Source: an uncultured Ruminococcus sp. (lineage in GTDB: Bacteria; Bacillota; Clostridia; Oscillospirales; Ruminococcaceae). From it: a DNA stretch of 64,000 nt. This document shows, piece after piece, positions 26,294-36,048 of this stretch. Both the position numbers and the translations under genes were made by a program. A model generated the notes under the pieces. It worked only from the letters and a program-made list of their open reading frames with translations. It did not search any database and was not told the DNA's origin. The stretch's first letter is position 1; every line of letters starts with the position of its first letter. The stretch covers positions 1 to 64,000 of the forward strand of contig CAKSMF010000006.1 in the NCBI GenBank assembly GCA_934474025.1. Reading direction: 5' to 3'.

Positions 26294-27127
26294 ATGAATA
26301 ATAAAGATAATGGCTCAAAAGTTGTAAAATACATATTAATAACTGTCAGTTTGCTTTTTGTATTTTTATTTTTGATATTGCCACTTGTTACAGTTATAAC
26401 GGAAGCTTTAAAAAAAGGCTGGGATACATATATTCAGGCTGTAACAGATGAATATACAGTTAAGGCAATTCTTCTTACAGTTGAAGCTACTGCCTTTGCA
26501 GTTTTTTTCAATACAATTTTCGGACTTTTCGCAGCATGGACAATAACTAAATACAAATTCAAAGGCAAGAAAATTTTAACAACACTTATAGATGTTCCTG
26601 TAACTGTTTCACCGATTATTGCGGGTCTTGTATTTGTTCTTACTTTTGGCAGACAGAGTTTTCTTTATCCGTATTTGCAGGATTTAGGAATAAGCGTTGT
26701 ATTTGCAGTCCCAGGAATAATACTTGCCACTGTTTTTGTAACATTTCCTTTTATTTCAAGAGAACTTATCCCCGTTCTTGAGGCAGAAGGAACTGACGAA
26801 GAAGAAGCAGCTTCACTTATGGGAGCAGGTGGATTTAAAATATTCCGAAAAGTTACATTTCCGCATATAAGATTAGCTTTTCTGTATGGTGTTGTGCTTT
26901 GTACAGCAAGAGCAATGGGAGAATTTGGAGCAGTATCAGTTCTTTCCGGTCATCTCAGAGGACTTACAAATACTCTTCCTCTTCATGTTGAAATACTGTT
27001 CAATGAATTTAAATATGTTCCGGCATTTGCGGTATCGTCCATACTTGTTATAATGGCTGTTTTTGTACTTGTTATCAGAAGCATTATAGAATATATGGGA
27101 AAGAGGAATAAAGAAGATGTACGTTGA
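26294..27127 (+). CDS. cysW: Sulfate ABC transporter permease CysW
   Basis: A 277-residue permease, partner of CysT. It has about six membrane segments, the docking signature EEEAASLMGAGGFKIFRKVT (about 175-195) and LIDVPVTVSPIIAGLVFVL near 95-115, as in CysW. The text ARAMGEFGAVSVLSG near the C-terminus is also typical. Eleven bases of its 3' end overlap the cysA start, so the two are translationally coupled. Confidence 0.93.
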   Translation: MNNKDNGSKVVKYILITVSLLFVFLFLILPLVTVITEALKKGWDTYIQAVTDEYTVKAILLTVEATAFAVFFNTIFGLFAAWTITKYKFKGKKILTTLIDVPVTVSPIIAGLVFVLTFGRQSFLYPYLQDLGISVVFAVPGIILATVFVTFPFISRELIPVLEAEGTDEEEAASLMGAGGFKIFRKVTFPHIRLAFLYGVVLCTARAMGEFGAVSVLSGHLRGLTNTLPLHVEILFNEFKYVPAFAVSSILVIMAVFVLVIRSIIEYMGKRNKEDVR

Positions 27128-28175
27128 ACTTAAAAATATAAATAAAAATTTCGGTAATTTCAAGGCATCTGATAATGTGAGTTTTGGAATAGAAAAAGGA
27201 AGTCTTATCGGACTTCTTGGACCAAGCGGAAGCGGAAAGACAACTATTCTGAGAATGATTGCCGGACTCGAAAATCCCGACAGTGGTGAAATTATCATTG
27301 ACGGAAAAGTAGTAAATAATATTCACCCCAGTCAGCGTGGTATAGGATTTGTATTTCAGAGTTATGCATTGTTCAGATATATGACAGTATATGATAATAT
27401 TGCATTTGGTTTAAAAGTTCAGAAAGCTGATAAAAAATATATAAAAGAAAGAGTATCTGAACTTATTGAACTTATTGGTCTTAAAGGTCTTGAAAAAAGA
27501 TATCCGAGTCAGCTTTCAGGAGGACAGCGTCAGAGAGTAGCATTTGCAAGAGCTTTAGCTCCTAATCCTCAGCTTCTTTTACTTGATGAACCTTTTGCAG
27601 CAATCGATGCAAAAGTAAGACAGGAACTCCGTTCATGGCTGAGAGAAACAATAACTAAACTCGGTATTACAAGTATTTTCGTAACTCATGACCAAGACGA
27701 AGCTATAGAAGTTGCTGATAAAATAATTATTACAAACAAGGGCAGAATTGAACAAATGGGTACGCCCCTTGAAGTTTACCAGAATCCACAGACAGCATTT
27801 ACAGCTACATTTTTCGGACATACTTCATTTCTTGAAGATTATACAAAATTTAAAAGTTTTGATGTGATTCCAGATGCTGAGCAAGTGGTAGTCCGTCCTG
27901 AATTTGTAAAGGTTGCAAAAAAGAATGAGAATATTATTTATCGTGCATCTGCTTCAGAAGGCGAAGTGACACAGGTTGCTTTCAGAGGCAATACAATTGA
28001 ACTTACAATAAGCGTGAATGGAAGTACAATTACTGCAAACAGAGGACTTAATCACCCTGAAATAAAAGTAGGCGAAAAGGTAGATGTATTTCTGTACAGA
28101 ATTTTTGTAATATCTCAGGGCAAAGCTTATTTGATTGAAAATAAAGCTCTTACAGAAAACTTAATATTTATCTGA
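27117..28175 (+). CDS. cysA: Sulfate ABC transporter ATPase CysA
   Basis: A 352-residue ATPase: Walker A GPSGSGKT at 35-42, Q-loop FVFQSYALF near 78-86, signature LSGGQRQRV at 133-141, Walker B LLLLDEPFAAID near 153-164 and H-loop FVTHDQDEA near 188-196. The C-terminal part (about 240-350) is a TOBE-like regulatory region (VVVRPEFVKV). Length and order fit CysA, which powers sulfate uptake. It overlaps cysW and is followed by cysK after 21 bases. Confidence 0.94.
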   Translation: MYVELKNINKNFGNFKASDNVSFGIEKGSLIGLLGPSGSGKTTILRMIAGLENPDSGEIIIDGKVVNNIHPSQRGIGFVFQSYALFRYMTVYDNIAFGLKVQKADKKYIKERVSELIELIGLKGLEKRYPSQLSGGQRQRVAFARALAPNPQLLLLDEPFAAIDAKVRQELRSWLRETITKLGITSIFVTHDQDEAIEVADKIIITNKGRIEQMGTPLEVYQNPQTAFTATFFGHTSFLEDYTKFKSFDVIPDAEQVVVRPEFVKVAKKNENIIYRASASEGEVTQVAFRGNTIELTISVNGSTITANRGLNHPEIKVGEKVDVFLYRIFVISQGKAYLIENKALTENLIFI

Positions 28176-28196
28176 TGATATAATGAGGTGAATAAT

Positions 28197-29126
28197 ATGG
28201 GAAAAATTTATAATGATGCAACAGAACTTATTGGAAAAACTCCTTTAATGAGAGTTTCAAACATTGAAAAGATGTTCAATTTGCAAAGCAGAATACTTGT
28301 AAAACTTGAATACCTTAATCCAGCCGGAAGTGTAAAGGACAGAATCGCAAAAGCCATGATTGAAGATGCTGAAAAAAAAGGTCTTCTTCATAAAGGTTCG
28401 GTAATTATAGAACCTACTTCGGGAAATACCGGTATAGGACTTGCTGCAATAGCTGCTGTTAAAGGTTACAGAATGATTCTTACAATGCCAAGGTCAATGA
28501 GTATTGAAAGAAGAAATATTCTTAAAGCTTATGGTGCTGAAATTGTACTTACACCTCCACAAGATGGAATGAAAGGTGCTATTTCAAAAGCAAATGAATT
28601 GGCATCTCAGATTCCTGATAGCTTTATACCGGGGCAATTTGAAAATAAATCAAATCCTGATGCTCATATTAAAACTACTGGTCCGGAAATATGGGAAGAT
28701 ACAAACGGCGAAATTGATTATTTTGTTGCAGGTGTCGGAACAGGTGGTACAATTTCAGGAACAGGTAAATATCTGAAATCTAAAAATCCCGAAATAAAGG
28801 TTATAGCGGTTGAACCAAAAAGTTCAAATGTACTTTCTGGAGGAAAAGCCGGTCCGCATATGATTCAGGGAATAGGAGCAGGATTTATTCCTGAAACGCT
28901 TGATACTACAATTTATGATGAAGTAATACAGATTGATAATAATGATGCCTTTGAAACCGCAAAACTTATGGCAAAAAACGAAGGTATTTTAGTTGGAATA
29001 TCATCAGGAGCAGTTCTTCACGGAGCAATAAAGCTTGCTGAAAAAGAGGAGTTAAAAGGTAAAACAATAGTTGTAATTCTTCCTGACAGTGGCGACAGAT
29101 ATTATTCAACAGCTTTGTTTTCATGA
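28197..29126 (+). CDS. cysK: Cysteine synthase (O-acetylserine sulfhydrylase)
   Basis: A 309-residue PLP enzyme that makes cysteine from O-acetylserine and sulfide. PLP lysine K47 in NPAGSVKDR, substrate loop TSGNTG at 74-79, and the phosphate loop [10 protein letters not shown] near 178-187. A GTG at 28188 is in frame, but it lies inside the GAGGTG binding site, so the ATG at 28197 is used. Last gene of the operon, before a strong terminator. Serine acetyltransferase (cysE) is not in the window. Confidence 0.94.
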   Translation: MGKIYNDATELIGKTPLMRVSNIEKMFNLQSRILVKLEYLNPAGSVKDRIAKAMIEDAEKKGLLHKGSVIIEPTSGNTGIGLAAIAAVKGYRMILTMPRSMSIERRNILKAYGAEIVLTPPQDGMKGAISKANELASQIPDSFIPGQFENKSNPDAHIKTTGPEIWEDTNGEIDYFVAGVGTGGTISGTGKYLKSKNPEIKVIAVEPKSSNVLSGGKAGPHMIQGIGAGFIPETLDTTIYDEVIQIDNNDAFETAKLMAKNEGILVGISSGAVLHGAIKLAEKEELKGKTIVVILPDSGDRYYSTALFS

Positions 29127-29132
29127 ATAAAG

Positions 29133-29157
29133 GCAGTCTTGACAAGACTGCTTTTTT
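29133..29157 (+). terminator. Rho-independent terminator
   Basis: GCAGTCTTG-A-CAAGACTGC followed by six T, closing the cysPTWA-cysK operon. Confidence 0.9.
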
Positions 29158-29280
29158 GCTATATAATTATTAAGGCTAATTTGAATATTTTTGCGATATA
29201 ATGCTGAAAATGTGCGAATTTTATAATAAGCGACAACATAAAAAAACAAGCTTTAAAATTATGACAGGAGATATAAAAAA

Positions 29281-30363
29281 GTGAATTGTATCAGTATAAG
29301 CTATAAAAATGCAAAAGAAAATATAAGAAGTAATCTTGCCTTTTCGATTGACATTCAAAGAAAAATATCTGAAGAATTAAATAAATGTGTAGTTTTATGT
29401 ACTTGCAACCGAACTGAAATATATTTTAATGGTGAATATGAATATGTTCTTGAAATTCTTGCAAAATACAGCAATTTTACTTCTTGTTTTCTGAAAAAAT
29501 ATTCAATGTTTTTTTGTGGAAAAAGTGCTGAATCACATCTTTTTAAGGTCGCTTGCGGGATTGAATCAATGGTTATTGGTGAAGACGAAATTCTTGGACA
29601 GGTCAAAAATGCTTACTATAATGCATATGAATGGAATAAAACCAATCGTGAAATAAATATCATATTTCAATCTGCAATTGCCTGTGCAAAAAAGATTAAA
29701 ACAGAAACCTCATTATCAAATGTATCTGTCTCAACGGCAACTCTTACAGCAAATGAAGCGTCTGAATTTTGTGAAAATCCTGAAATTATGGTTATTGGTG
29801 CTTCGGGAAAAATAGGTCAGACAATTGTGAAAAACCTTCTTTCTCATAAAAATGTATCAGTAACGGCAACTCTCAGAAATCATTCTCCGGAATTGTTTGT
29901 GGGTAATTTTTCAAATTTCAGTACTGTAAATTATAAGGAAAGATATAAAATTATTGATAAATTTGACTGCATTATAAGTGCAACAACCGGACCACATTAT
30001 ACTATTACATATAATGAACTTGAAAATAATCTTATAACACAAAAGAAACGTTTGTTTATTGACTTGGCAGTTCCGCATGATATTGACAGAAAAATTTGTG
30101 ATGATGAAAATATCCGACTTATCAGAATAGACTATTTTGAAGAACTTGCAAAAGAAAATAATATAAAAAAATATGACAGTGTTGAAACTGCAAAAAAATA
30201 TATCGCTGATGAAATAGAAGTACTTGAAAAAGAACTTGCAATGCACGATTTTGTCAGCAGAGAAAATATTGATATCAATGAACTGAAAGTTTTAGGAAAA
30301 CTTAAACAAAAACTAAATGCTGAACAGTTTTCAGCGGTTTTGAAAGCTATGGAAAAGGAGTAA
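29281..30363 (+). CDS. hemA: Glutamyl-tRNA reductase
   Basis: A 360-residue enzyme that reduces glutamyl-tRNA to glutamate semialdehyde, the first step of C5-type tetrapyrrole synthesis. Catalytic C42 is in VLCTCNRTEIY; GIESMVIGEDEILGQVK (about 92-108) and the NADPH fold VIGASGKIGQTIVKNL (about 170-185) are clear. It is shorter than the usual ~410 residues, mainly at the C-terminal dimerisation part. The start is GTG at 29281 with AGGAG ten bases before it. A -10 TATAAT at 29197-29202 lies upstream. First gene of the siroheme cluster. Confidence 0.9.
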   Translation: MNCISISYKNAKENIRSNLAFSIDIQRKISEELNKCVVLCTCNRTEIYFNGEYEYVLEILAKYSNFTSCFLKKYSMFFCGKSAESHLFKVACGIESMVIGEDEILGQVKNAYYNAYEWNKTNREINIIFQSAIACAKKIKTETSLSNVSVSTATLTANEASEFCENPEIMVIGASGKIGQTIVKNLLSHKNVSVTATLRNHSPELFVGNFSNFSTVNYKERYKIIDKFDCIISATTGPHYTITYNELENNLITQKKRLFIDLAVPHDIDRKICDDENIRLIRIDYFEELAKENNIKKYDSVETAKKYIADEIEVLEKELAMHDFVSRENIDINELKVLGKLKQKLNAEQFSAVLKAMEKE

Positions 30364-30370
30364 ATAAAAT

Positions 30371-30979
30371 ATGGGTTTTTTCCCTTTTTATACGGATATT
30401 GAAAATAAAAAGTGTCTGGTAATCGGTGGCGGAAAAGTAGCGTTTCGCAAAGTAGAAAAATTGCTTTCATTTTCTCCTGAAATAACAGTTGTTTCACCTT
30501 ATGTATGTGACGGAATATTATCAATTGACAGTATAAAAATTATTGAACGCAAGTTTATAGAAAGCGATATAGAAAATGCATTCATGGTGATATGTGCAAC
30601 AGATGACAGAGAAGTAAATGCTTTTGTTTCGGAGCTTTGCATGGAAAAGAAAATTCCGGTAAATGTAGTTGACCAACCTGAACTTTGCAGTTTTTATTTT
30701 CCATCGATAGTAAGGAAGAATAATATTACAGTTGGAATTTCAACCGAGGGAAAAAGTCCTGTTATTGCACGATTTCTTCGTGAAAAAATAGAATCTGAAA
30801 TAGATAATGATATTCTTGATATGGCTGAAATTATTTCCTATGCAAGAAGCGAAATACGAAAAATATATGATACAGAAAGTTCAAGAAAAAACACTCTTGA
30901 AAAAATTTTCAAAATGTGTCTTGAAAATAAAATCAGAAGCAGGGACGACCTTGAAAAATATATTTCAACAAAATTTTGA
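30371..30979 (+). CDS. Precorrin-2 dehydrogenase (SirC/Met8p-like)
   Basis: A 202-residue protein with an N-terminal Rossmann motif (CLVIGGGKVAFRKVEKLL, about 15-32) and the Met8p-like middle text VNVVDQPELCSFYFPSIV and ISTEGKSPVIARFLREKIE. It oxidises precorrin-2 to sirohydrochlorin with NAD and may also insert iron, giving siroheme for the sulfite reductase at 37300. It follows hemA by seven bases. The stop codon coincides with the edge of an IS605-like repeat, so the last residues may have been changed by that insertion. Confidence 0.88.
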   Translation: MGFFPFYTDIENKKCLVIGGGKVAFRKVEKLLSFSPEITVVSPYVCDGILSIDSIKIIERKFIESDIENAFMVICATDDREVNAFVSELCMEKKIPVNVVDQPELCSFYFPSIVRKNNITVGISTEGKSPVIARFLREKIESEIDNDILDMAEIISYARSEIRKIYDTESSRKNTLEKIFKMCLENKIRSRDDLEKYISTKF

Positions 30980-31141
30980 ATCCCCCGCTTCTTTAAGCGG
31001 CGGACATTGTAAAACGGCAGTGGGAGCGGAAAGAATTGGTATCTCCCACTGACATGAAATCAATCCGCTTGACAGATTCTTCAAAATAATGACATTATAA
31101 GTCAGGGAGGTCATGGACAGAATGCCCTGTGGATTGAAACA
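30975..31141 (-). mobile_element. IS200/IS605-like non-autonomous element, copy A
   Basis: A 167-base sequence that recurs inverted at 51667-51846 with one substitution and a 13-base deletion here (near 31086). Inside are the stem CCGCTT-CTTT-AAGCGG and the stem AGTGGGAG / CTCCCACT. Read on the minus strand it ends in AAGCGGGGGATTCAA, a form like the right end of IS200/IS605 elements and the 3' part of their guide RNAs. It has no transposase frame. It sits between sirC and hemC. Confidence 0.65.
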
Positions 31142-31193
31142 ACATTACAATTGGCTATGGATTGAAATAAACAAATAACTTTGAGGAAAAACA

Positions 31194-32057
31194 ATGAAGA
31201 TAAGAATTGGAACAAGAAAAAGCAAACTTGCTCTTGCTCAGACCGAACTCGTTAAAAATGCTCTTATAAAAAGCTTTCCTGATATAGAAACTGAAATTAT
31301 TCACATAACTACAAAAGGCGATAAGATTCTCGAAAAACCATTAATGGAAATTGGCGGAAAAGGAGTTTTTATAACCGAAATCGAACAGGCTTTAATAGAA
31401 AATAAAATTGATATTGCGGTACATAGTGCAAAGGATTTGCCGGTTAAAATTGCAGACTCACTTGAAATAGCAGGAGTCCTTAAACGTGGAGATTTCAGAG
31501 ATTGTCTCATAATAAGAACCGGTGAAAAATTTATCGATTCAAAAAAAATGATTATCGGAACTGGAAGCATGAGAAGACGTATGTTTTTGAAAAATCTGTA
31601 TTCAGAAGTTTCATTTTCGGATATTAGAGGAAATATTGATACCCGAATAAAAAAACTCATGAACGGCGAATATGACGGAATAGTTTTGGCAATGGCAGGT
31701 CTTGAAAGACTTGAAATAAAATCCGATGATAAAATACAAATCAGACCTTTTGCATCAGAGAATTTTTTACCAGCACCATGTCAGGCAATTATTGCCGTTG
31801 AATGCCGTAAAAATGACATTATTTCCGAATATATCAAAAAAATAAATAATGTATGTACTTATTATGCTTTTGAAACAGAAAGATTCATTATAGAAAAAAT
31901 TAATGCTGATTGCGGAATACCTTTAGGAGCATATGCAGAGATATCGGGTGAAGAAATAAATCTTAGTTTGTCTGTAAACTCAGGAAAAATAATATCGGGT
32001 ACAGATAAAATTACAAGTCGTTTCGGACTTGCAGAAAGGCTGATGAAAAAATTTTGA
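31194..32057 (+). CDS. hemC: Porphobilinogen deaminase
   Basis: A 287-residue enzyme that joins four porphobilinogens into hydroxymethylbilane. The start MKIRIGTRKSKLALAQTELV is typical; catalytic D81 lies in HSAKDLP, the arginines in GTGSMRRRM and SDIRGNIDTR bind substrate, and C240 (ADCGIPLGAYA) should carry the dipyrromethane cofactor. TTGAGGA precedes the ATG. The stop overlaps the TTG start of the next gene. It is slightly shorter than the usual ~310 residues. Confidence 0.94.
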   Translation: MKIRIGTRKSKLALAQTELVKNALIKSFPDIETEIIHITTKGDKILEKPLMEIGGKGVFITEIEQALIENKIDIAVHSAKDLPVKIADSLEIAGVLKRGDFRDCLIIRTGEKFIDSKKMIIGTGSMRRRMFLKNLYSEVSFSDIRGNIDTRIKKLMNGEYDGIVLAMAGLERLEIKSDDKIQIRPFASENFLPAPCQAIIAVECRKNDIISEYIKKINNVCTYYAFETERFIIEKINADCGIPLGAYAEISGEEINLSLSVNSGKIISGTDKITSRFGLAERLMKKF

Positions 32058-33526
32058 ACAAGGGCATAGTATATTTAATAGGTGCAGGCTGTGGTGAATA
32101 TGACCTTATTACCCTGCGTGGTTTGGAACTTCTGAAAAAATGCGATACTATAGTGTATGATAGTTTGATAGATGAAAAAATTCTTGATTTTGCTGACAAA
32201 GGTGCTGAAAAAATATTTGTTGGCAAGCGTGCTGGAAAACCAAGTCAGACTCAAGAAAAAATCAATAGTATTCTGATTGAAAAGGCTCTTGAGGGGAAAA
32301 AAGTTGCAAGGCTTAAAGGCGGAGATTCTTTTGTCTTTGGAAGAGGCGGAGAAGAAATTATTGCACTTAATAATAATGATATTCCGTTTGAACTTGTTCC
32401 GGGGATAACGTCAGCCGTTGCAGTTCCGGAAATGGCAGGAATCCCAGTTACTCACAGAAGTGTAAGCAGAAGTTTTCATGTAATTACAGGTCATACAAAA
32501 GAGGACAGGCTTCCTAAAAAGATGTCAGTATATGCAAAGCTTGATGGTACACTGGTTTTTCTTATGGGACTCGGTAATCTTAAAAATATTGCTGATTCAC
32601 TTCTTGAAAACGGTAAATCCCCTGAAACGCCTGTTGCAGTAATTTCAAATGGTGGAAGAAAAAATCAAAAAGTTATCCGTGCAACTCTTGAAAATATCAC
32701 TATTGAATCCAAAAAAAATAATATGGAATCACCAGCAGTAATTGTTATCGGAGAAACAGCTGAATATAACTTTTTTGATAAAAACAGGAATAATCTTGAC
32801 GGTATTACGGTAACAGTAACAGGTACAAAAGGATTTTCAGACAGGCTGGCTGTAAAACTTGAAAGCAATGGTGCAGAAGTGATAAGGGAAAGCATTCTTA
32901 AAATTGTAAGCTATTTTGAAGATGATTGCTTTACAAATGCTATATGTAATATTTCCGATTATACTATGATAGTGCTTACAAGTCCTAACGGTGCGGAAAT
33001 ATTTATAAGAAAACTTTTAAAAATGAAAATAGATTTCAGAAAATTAAATGGTATCCGTTTTGCTGTTATTGGAAATGCAACATCAGCTGTTCTTGAAAGC
33101 AGAGGAATATATGCCGATATAATTCCAGAAAGCTTTACATCTGAAGAACTCGGAAAAGCTATAGTTGCTGAATCTGGGTCTTGTGAAAGAGTTCTTATTT
33201 TAAGAGCAGAACAAAGTACACATGAATTGACTGATATTTTATCAAATGCTGATATATCTTTCAAGGAAGTAAAAATATATGATGTTATTGAAAATGAAAA
33301 AAACATTCCGTCAGAAATAAAAACCGATTTTATAGTTTTTGCAAGCGGTTCTGGAGTACGTGATTTTTATCGTCAGGGATATAAGATATCAGATAATACA
33401 AAAGTTATTTGTATAGGTGCTTCAACTGCAAATGAATTAAAAAAATACTCAAATAAGAATGCAATACTTCCGGATAAGCAAAACGCCGACAGTATTGTTG
33501 AACTTTTAAAAAAACTGAAAGGCTGA
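32054..33526 (+). CDS. Uroporphyrinogen-III methyltransferase/synthase fusion (CobA-HemD)
   Basis: A 490-residue fusion. The first half (about 1-240) is the SAM-dependent uroporphyrinogen-III C-methyltransferase: YLIGAGCGEYDLITLRG, KGGDSFVFGRGGEE, VPGITSAVAVPEMAGIPVTH. The second half (about 250-490) is a HemD-type synthase (ITVTVTGTKGFSDRLAVKLE ... ILRAEQSTHELTDIL). It closes hydroxymethylbilane to uroporphyrinogen III and methylates it to precorrin-2, committing it to siroheme. The start is TTG at 32054, overlapping the hemC stop; no ATG is available nearby. Such fusions are common in Clostridia. Confidence 0.92.
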   Translation: MNKGIVYLIGAGCGEYDLITLRGLELLKKCDTIVYDSLIDEKILDFADKGAEKIFVGKRAGKPSQTQEKINSILIEKALEGKKVARLKGGDSFVFGRGGEEIIALNNNDIPFELVPGITSAVAVPEMAGIPVTHRSVSRSFHVITGHTKEDRLPKKMSVYAKLDGTLVFLMGLGNLKNIADSLLENGKSPETPVAVISNGGRKNQKVIRATLENITIESKKNNMESPAVIVIGETAEYNFFDKNRNNLDGITVTVTGTKGFSDRLAVKLESNGAEVIRESILKIVSYFEDDCFTNAICNISDYTMIVLTSPNGAEIFIRKLLKMKIDFRKLNGIRFAVIGNATSAVLESRGIYADIIPESFTSEELGKAIVAESGSCERVLILRAEQSTHELTDILSNADISFKEVKIYDVIENEKNIPSEIKTDFIVFASGSGVRDFYRQGYKISDNTKVICIGASTANELKKYSNKNAILPDKQNADSIVELLKKLKG

Positions 33527-33531
33527 TGTAA

Positions 33532-34494
33532 ATGAAAAGATTCAGAAGACTTCGTACAAGCGAAAAGATAAGAAATCTTGTTCGTGAAACTGCTATCAGA
33601 AAAAGCGGTCTTATTTATCCTATTTTTGTAGAAGAAGGAGAAAATATTAAAAAGCCAATTGATTCCATGCCGGGAATTTATCGTTGGTCAATTGATATGA
33701 TTGATGAGGAACTTGAAAGAGTTTCCAAAAGTCAGATAGGAGGAATTCTTTTATTTGGCATTCCAAAGCACAAGGACGAAAAAGGCAGTAGTGCCTATGA
33801 TGAAAACGGAATTATGCAGAATGCTATCAGATATATAAAATCAAAATATCCTGATATTCTTATAATTGCTGATGTTTGTCTGTGTGAATATACATCACAT
33901 GGTCATTGCGGAATTATTTGTGACGGAGAGGTTATCAATGATGAAACACTTCCGTTTCTTGCTAAAATGTCAGTTAGTCTTGCGAGAGCAGGAGCAGATA
34001 TAATTGCACCGTCTGACATGATGGACGGGCGTGTAGAGTATATAAGGAAATCTCTTGATGAAAATGGATTTATAAATATTCCTATTCTTTCATATAGTGC
34101 AAAATTTGCATCAGGATATTATTCACCTTTCAGAGATGCAGCTGATTCTTCTCCGGCATTTGGTGACAGAAAAACATATCAAATGGATTTTGCTAATGGT
34201 AATGAGGCTTTGCGTGAAATTGAAGATGATATTTCCGAAGGTGCAGATATGATAATGGTAAAACCTGCCCTTGCATACCTTGATGTTATAAGACAAGCTC
34301 ATGATAGATTTGATTTACCGCTTGTAGCATATAATGTGAGTGGTGAATATTCAATGGTAAAGGCAGCTGCACAAAATGGTTGGATTGATGAAAAACGAAT
34401 CGTAATTGAAAATCTTACAGCAATAAGCCGAGCAGGAGCAGATATAATAATCACTTATCATGCTCTTGATGTGGCTGAATGGCTTGATGAATAA
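33532..34494 (+). CDS. hemB: Delta-aminolevulinic acid dehydratase
   Basis: A 320-residue porphobilinogen synthase. Zinc cysteines C116, C118 and C126 ([13 protein letters not shown]) and the two Schiff-base lysines K191 ([10 protein letters not shown]) and K244 ([10 protein letters not shown]) are present, so it is a zinc-dependent form. It starts five bases after the fusion gene stop and is followed by hemL after 12 bases. The cluster therefore makes all of uroporphyrinogen III from glutamyl-tRNA. Confidence 0.95.
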   Translation: MKRFRRLRTSEKIRNLVRETAIRKSGLIYPIFVEEGENIKKPIDSMPGIYRWSIDMIDEELERVSKSQIGGILLFGIPKHKDEKGSSAYDENGIMQNAIRYIKSKYPDILIIADVCLCEYTSHGHCGIICDGEVINDETLPFLAKMSVSLARAGADIIAPSDMMDGRVEYIRKSLDENGFINIPILSYSAKFASGYYSPFRDAADSSPAFGDRKTYQMDFANGNEALREIEDDISEGADMIMVKPALAYLDVIRQAHDRFDLPLVAYNVSGEYSMVKAAAQNGWIDEKRIVIENLTAISRAGADIIITYHALDVAEWLDE

Positions 34495-34506
34495 TGGAGA
34501 AAAAAT

Positions 34507-35778
34507 ATGAATACAGAAAATTCTGAAAAAATATACAGCAGAGCCATAAACTTTATGCCGGGTGGTGTAAATAGTCCGGTACGAGCATTTAAAAGTGTCG
34601 GAAGAACTCCTCTTTTTATAGAGCGTGCAGAAAAAAGCCGGATTTTTGATGTAGACGGAAATTCTTTTATAGATTATGTTTGTTCGTGGGGACCTAATAT
34701 TCTCGGACACGCCTGCAAACCCGTAATTGAATCAGTAATTAAAAGTTGTGAAAATGGCTTGACTTTCGGTGCTTGTCATGAGGGGGAAGTTCTTCTTGCT
34801 GAAAAAATAAAATCTCATTTTCCCTCAATGGAAATGCTTCGCCTTGTAAATTCAGGAACAGAAGCCGTTATGAGTGCTGTTCGTGTAGCAAGGGGATATA
34901 CAGGAAGAGATAAAATAGTGAAATTTGAAGGCTGTTATCATGGGCATTCCGATGCATTACTTGTAAAAGGCGGTTCAGGATTGCTTACTAATTCCATTCC
35001 TGATAGTGCAGGTGTTCCGAAAAGTTTCACGGAGCATACTCTGCTTGCAAAATATAATGATGAAAATTCTGTTACTGAACTTTTTGAGAAATTCGGAAAT
35101 GATATTGCGTGTATCATAGTTGAACCTGTAGCCGCAAATATGGGAGTTGTTCCTCCAAAAAAAGGATTTCTTCAATTTTTGAGAGATATAACTAATCAAT
35201 ATAATTCATTGCTTATATTTGATGAGGTTATAACGGGATTCAGAATTTCAATAGGAGGGGCTCAGAAATATTTCGGAGTAACGCCTGATATCACCACTCT
35301 TGGAAAAATAGTAGGCGGTGGAATGCCTCTTGCGGTGTATGGCGGAAAAAAAGAGATTATGGAATGCATATCTCCTCTCGGTTCAGTGTATCAGGCGGGA
35401 ACGCTTTCAGGTAATCCGATTGCTGTTTCAGCCGGATTGTCAACTATAAATGAAATTGAAAAGCATTTTGATTTTTATGACGAACTTGAAAGAAAATCAG
35501 CTTATCTTGAAAACGCAATGGTAAAATCTGGACTCAATGTAAATAGAGTTGGTTCAATAATGACAGTATTTTTTTCAGATAGAAAAATTGTTGATTATGA
35601 CACAGCAAAAACATCGGATACAAAAAAATATGCTGAATTTTTTAATCATCTTCTTAAAAACGGAATATTTACTGCACCCTCACAGTTTGAAGCAATGTTT
35701 ATATCATATGCTCATACTGATGAGGATATAGAATATACGGCTGATGTTATTTCAAATAAGTATTCAAGGATTTCTTAA
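34507..35778 (+). CDS. hemL: Glutamate-1-semialdehyde 2,1-aminomutase
   Basis: A 423-residue PLP enzyme that turns glutamate semialdehyde into 5-aminolevulinate. PLP lysine K267 is in TTLGKIVGGGMPLAVYGG; the start FMPGGVNSPVRAFKSVG and FDEVITGFRI (about 238-247) are typical. GGAG lies before the ATG. Last gene of the siroheme cluster, which has no haem-specific genes (hemE, hemN, hemH), so the product is meant for siroheme or corrinoids. Confidence 0.95.
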   Translation: MNTENSEKIYSRAINFMPGGVNSPVRAFKSVGRTPLFIERAEKSRIFDVDGNSFIDYVCSWGPNILGHACKPVIESVIKSCENGLTFGACHEGEVLLAEKIKSHFPSMEMLRLVNSGTEAVMSAVRVARGYTGRDKIVKFEGCYHGHSDALLVKGGSGLLTNSIPDSAGVPKSFTEHTLLAKYNDENSVTELFEKFGNDIACIIVEPVAANMGVVPPKKGFLQFLRDITNQYNSLLIFDEVITGFRISIGGAQKYFGVTPDITTLGKIVGGGMPLAVYGGKKEIMECISPLGSVYQAGTLSGNPIAVSAGLSTINEIEKHFDFYDELERKSAYLENAMVKSGLNVNRVGSIMTVFFSDRKIVDYDTAKTSDTKKYAEFFNHLLKNGIFTAPSQFEAMFISYAHTDEDIEYTADVISNKYSRIS

Positions 35779-35868
35779 TTGATATGAAGTCGATTTATAG
35801 CAGGTAATTTCCTACTCTGAATTAAAAAAATATTAATAATTATTTTGTTTTTACTTTAATAATTTCAA

Positions 35869-35905
35869 GAATCACTGCAATGTAAAAAGCTGTGATTCTT
35901 TTTTT
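35869..35905 (+). terminator. Rho-independent terminator
   Basis: AGAATCACTGC / GCTGTGATTCT stem followed by seven T, closing the siroheme cluster. Confidence 0.88.
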
Positions 35906-35936
35906 GTAATAATTGATAATTTTAAACCTACTATTT

Positions 35937-35952
35937 CGATAGAAATTATGTA
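35937..35952. promoter_or_regulatory. Candidate activator site before metY
   Basis: CGATAGAAATTATGTA matches the cys operon site at 24189-24204 at 12 of 16 positions and stands at nearly the same distance (25 bases) from the -35. Confidence 0.42.
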
Positions 35953-35977
35953 CATCAATGAATATATATAAAACCTA

Positions 35978-36006
35978 TTGACTTACTATGATAATAGTGA
36001 TATAAT
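35978..36006 (+). promoter_or_regulatory. Promoter of the metY-cysN operon
   Basis: TTGACT at 35978-35983, a 17-base spacer and TATAAT at 36001-36006 with TGA before it. Confidence 0.85.
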
Positions 36007-36048
36007 AACATCATCACAAAAAAACTTGAATGGAAGAAGGCTAAAGGC

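Noticed and set aside
31124..31172. Two GGATTGAAA-like repeats 28 bases apart, similar to the end of type I CRISPR repeats
   Set aside because: Only two short copies, one of which is the end of the IS605-like element; no full repeat unit, no spacers and no cas genes.
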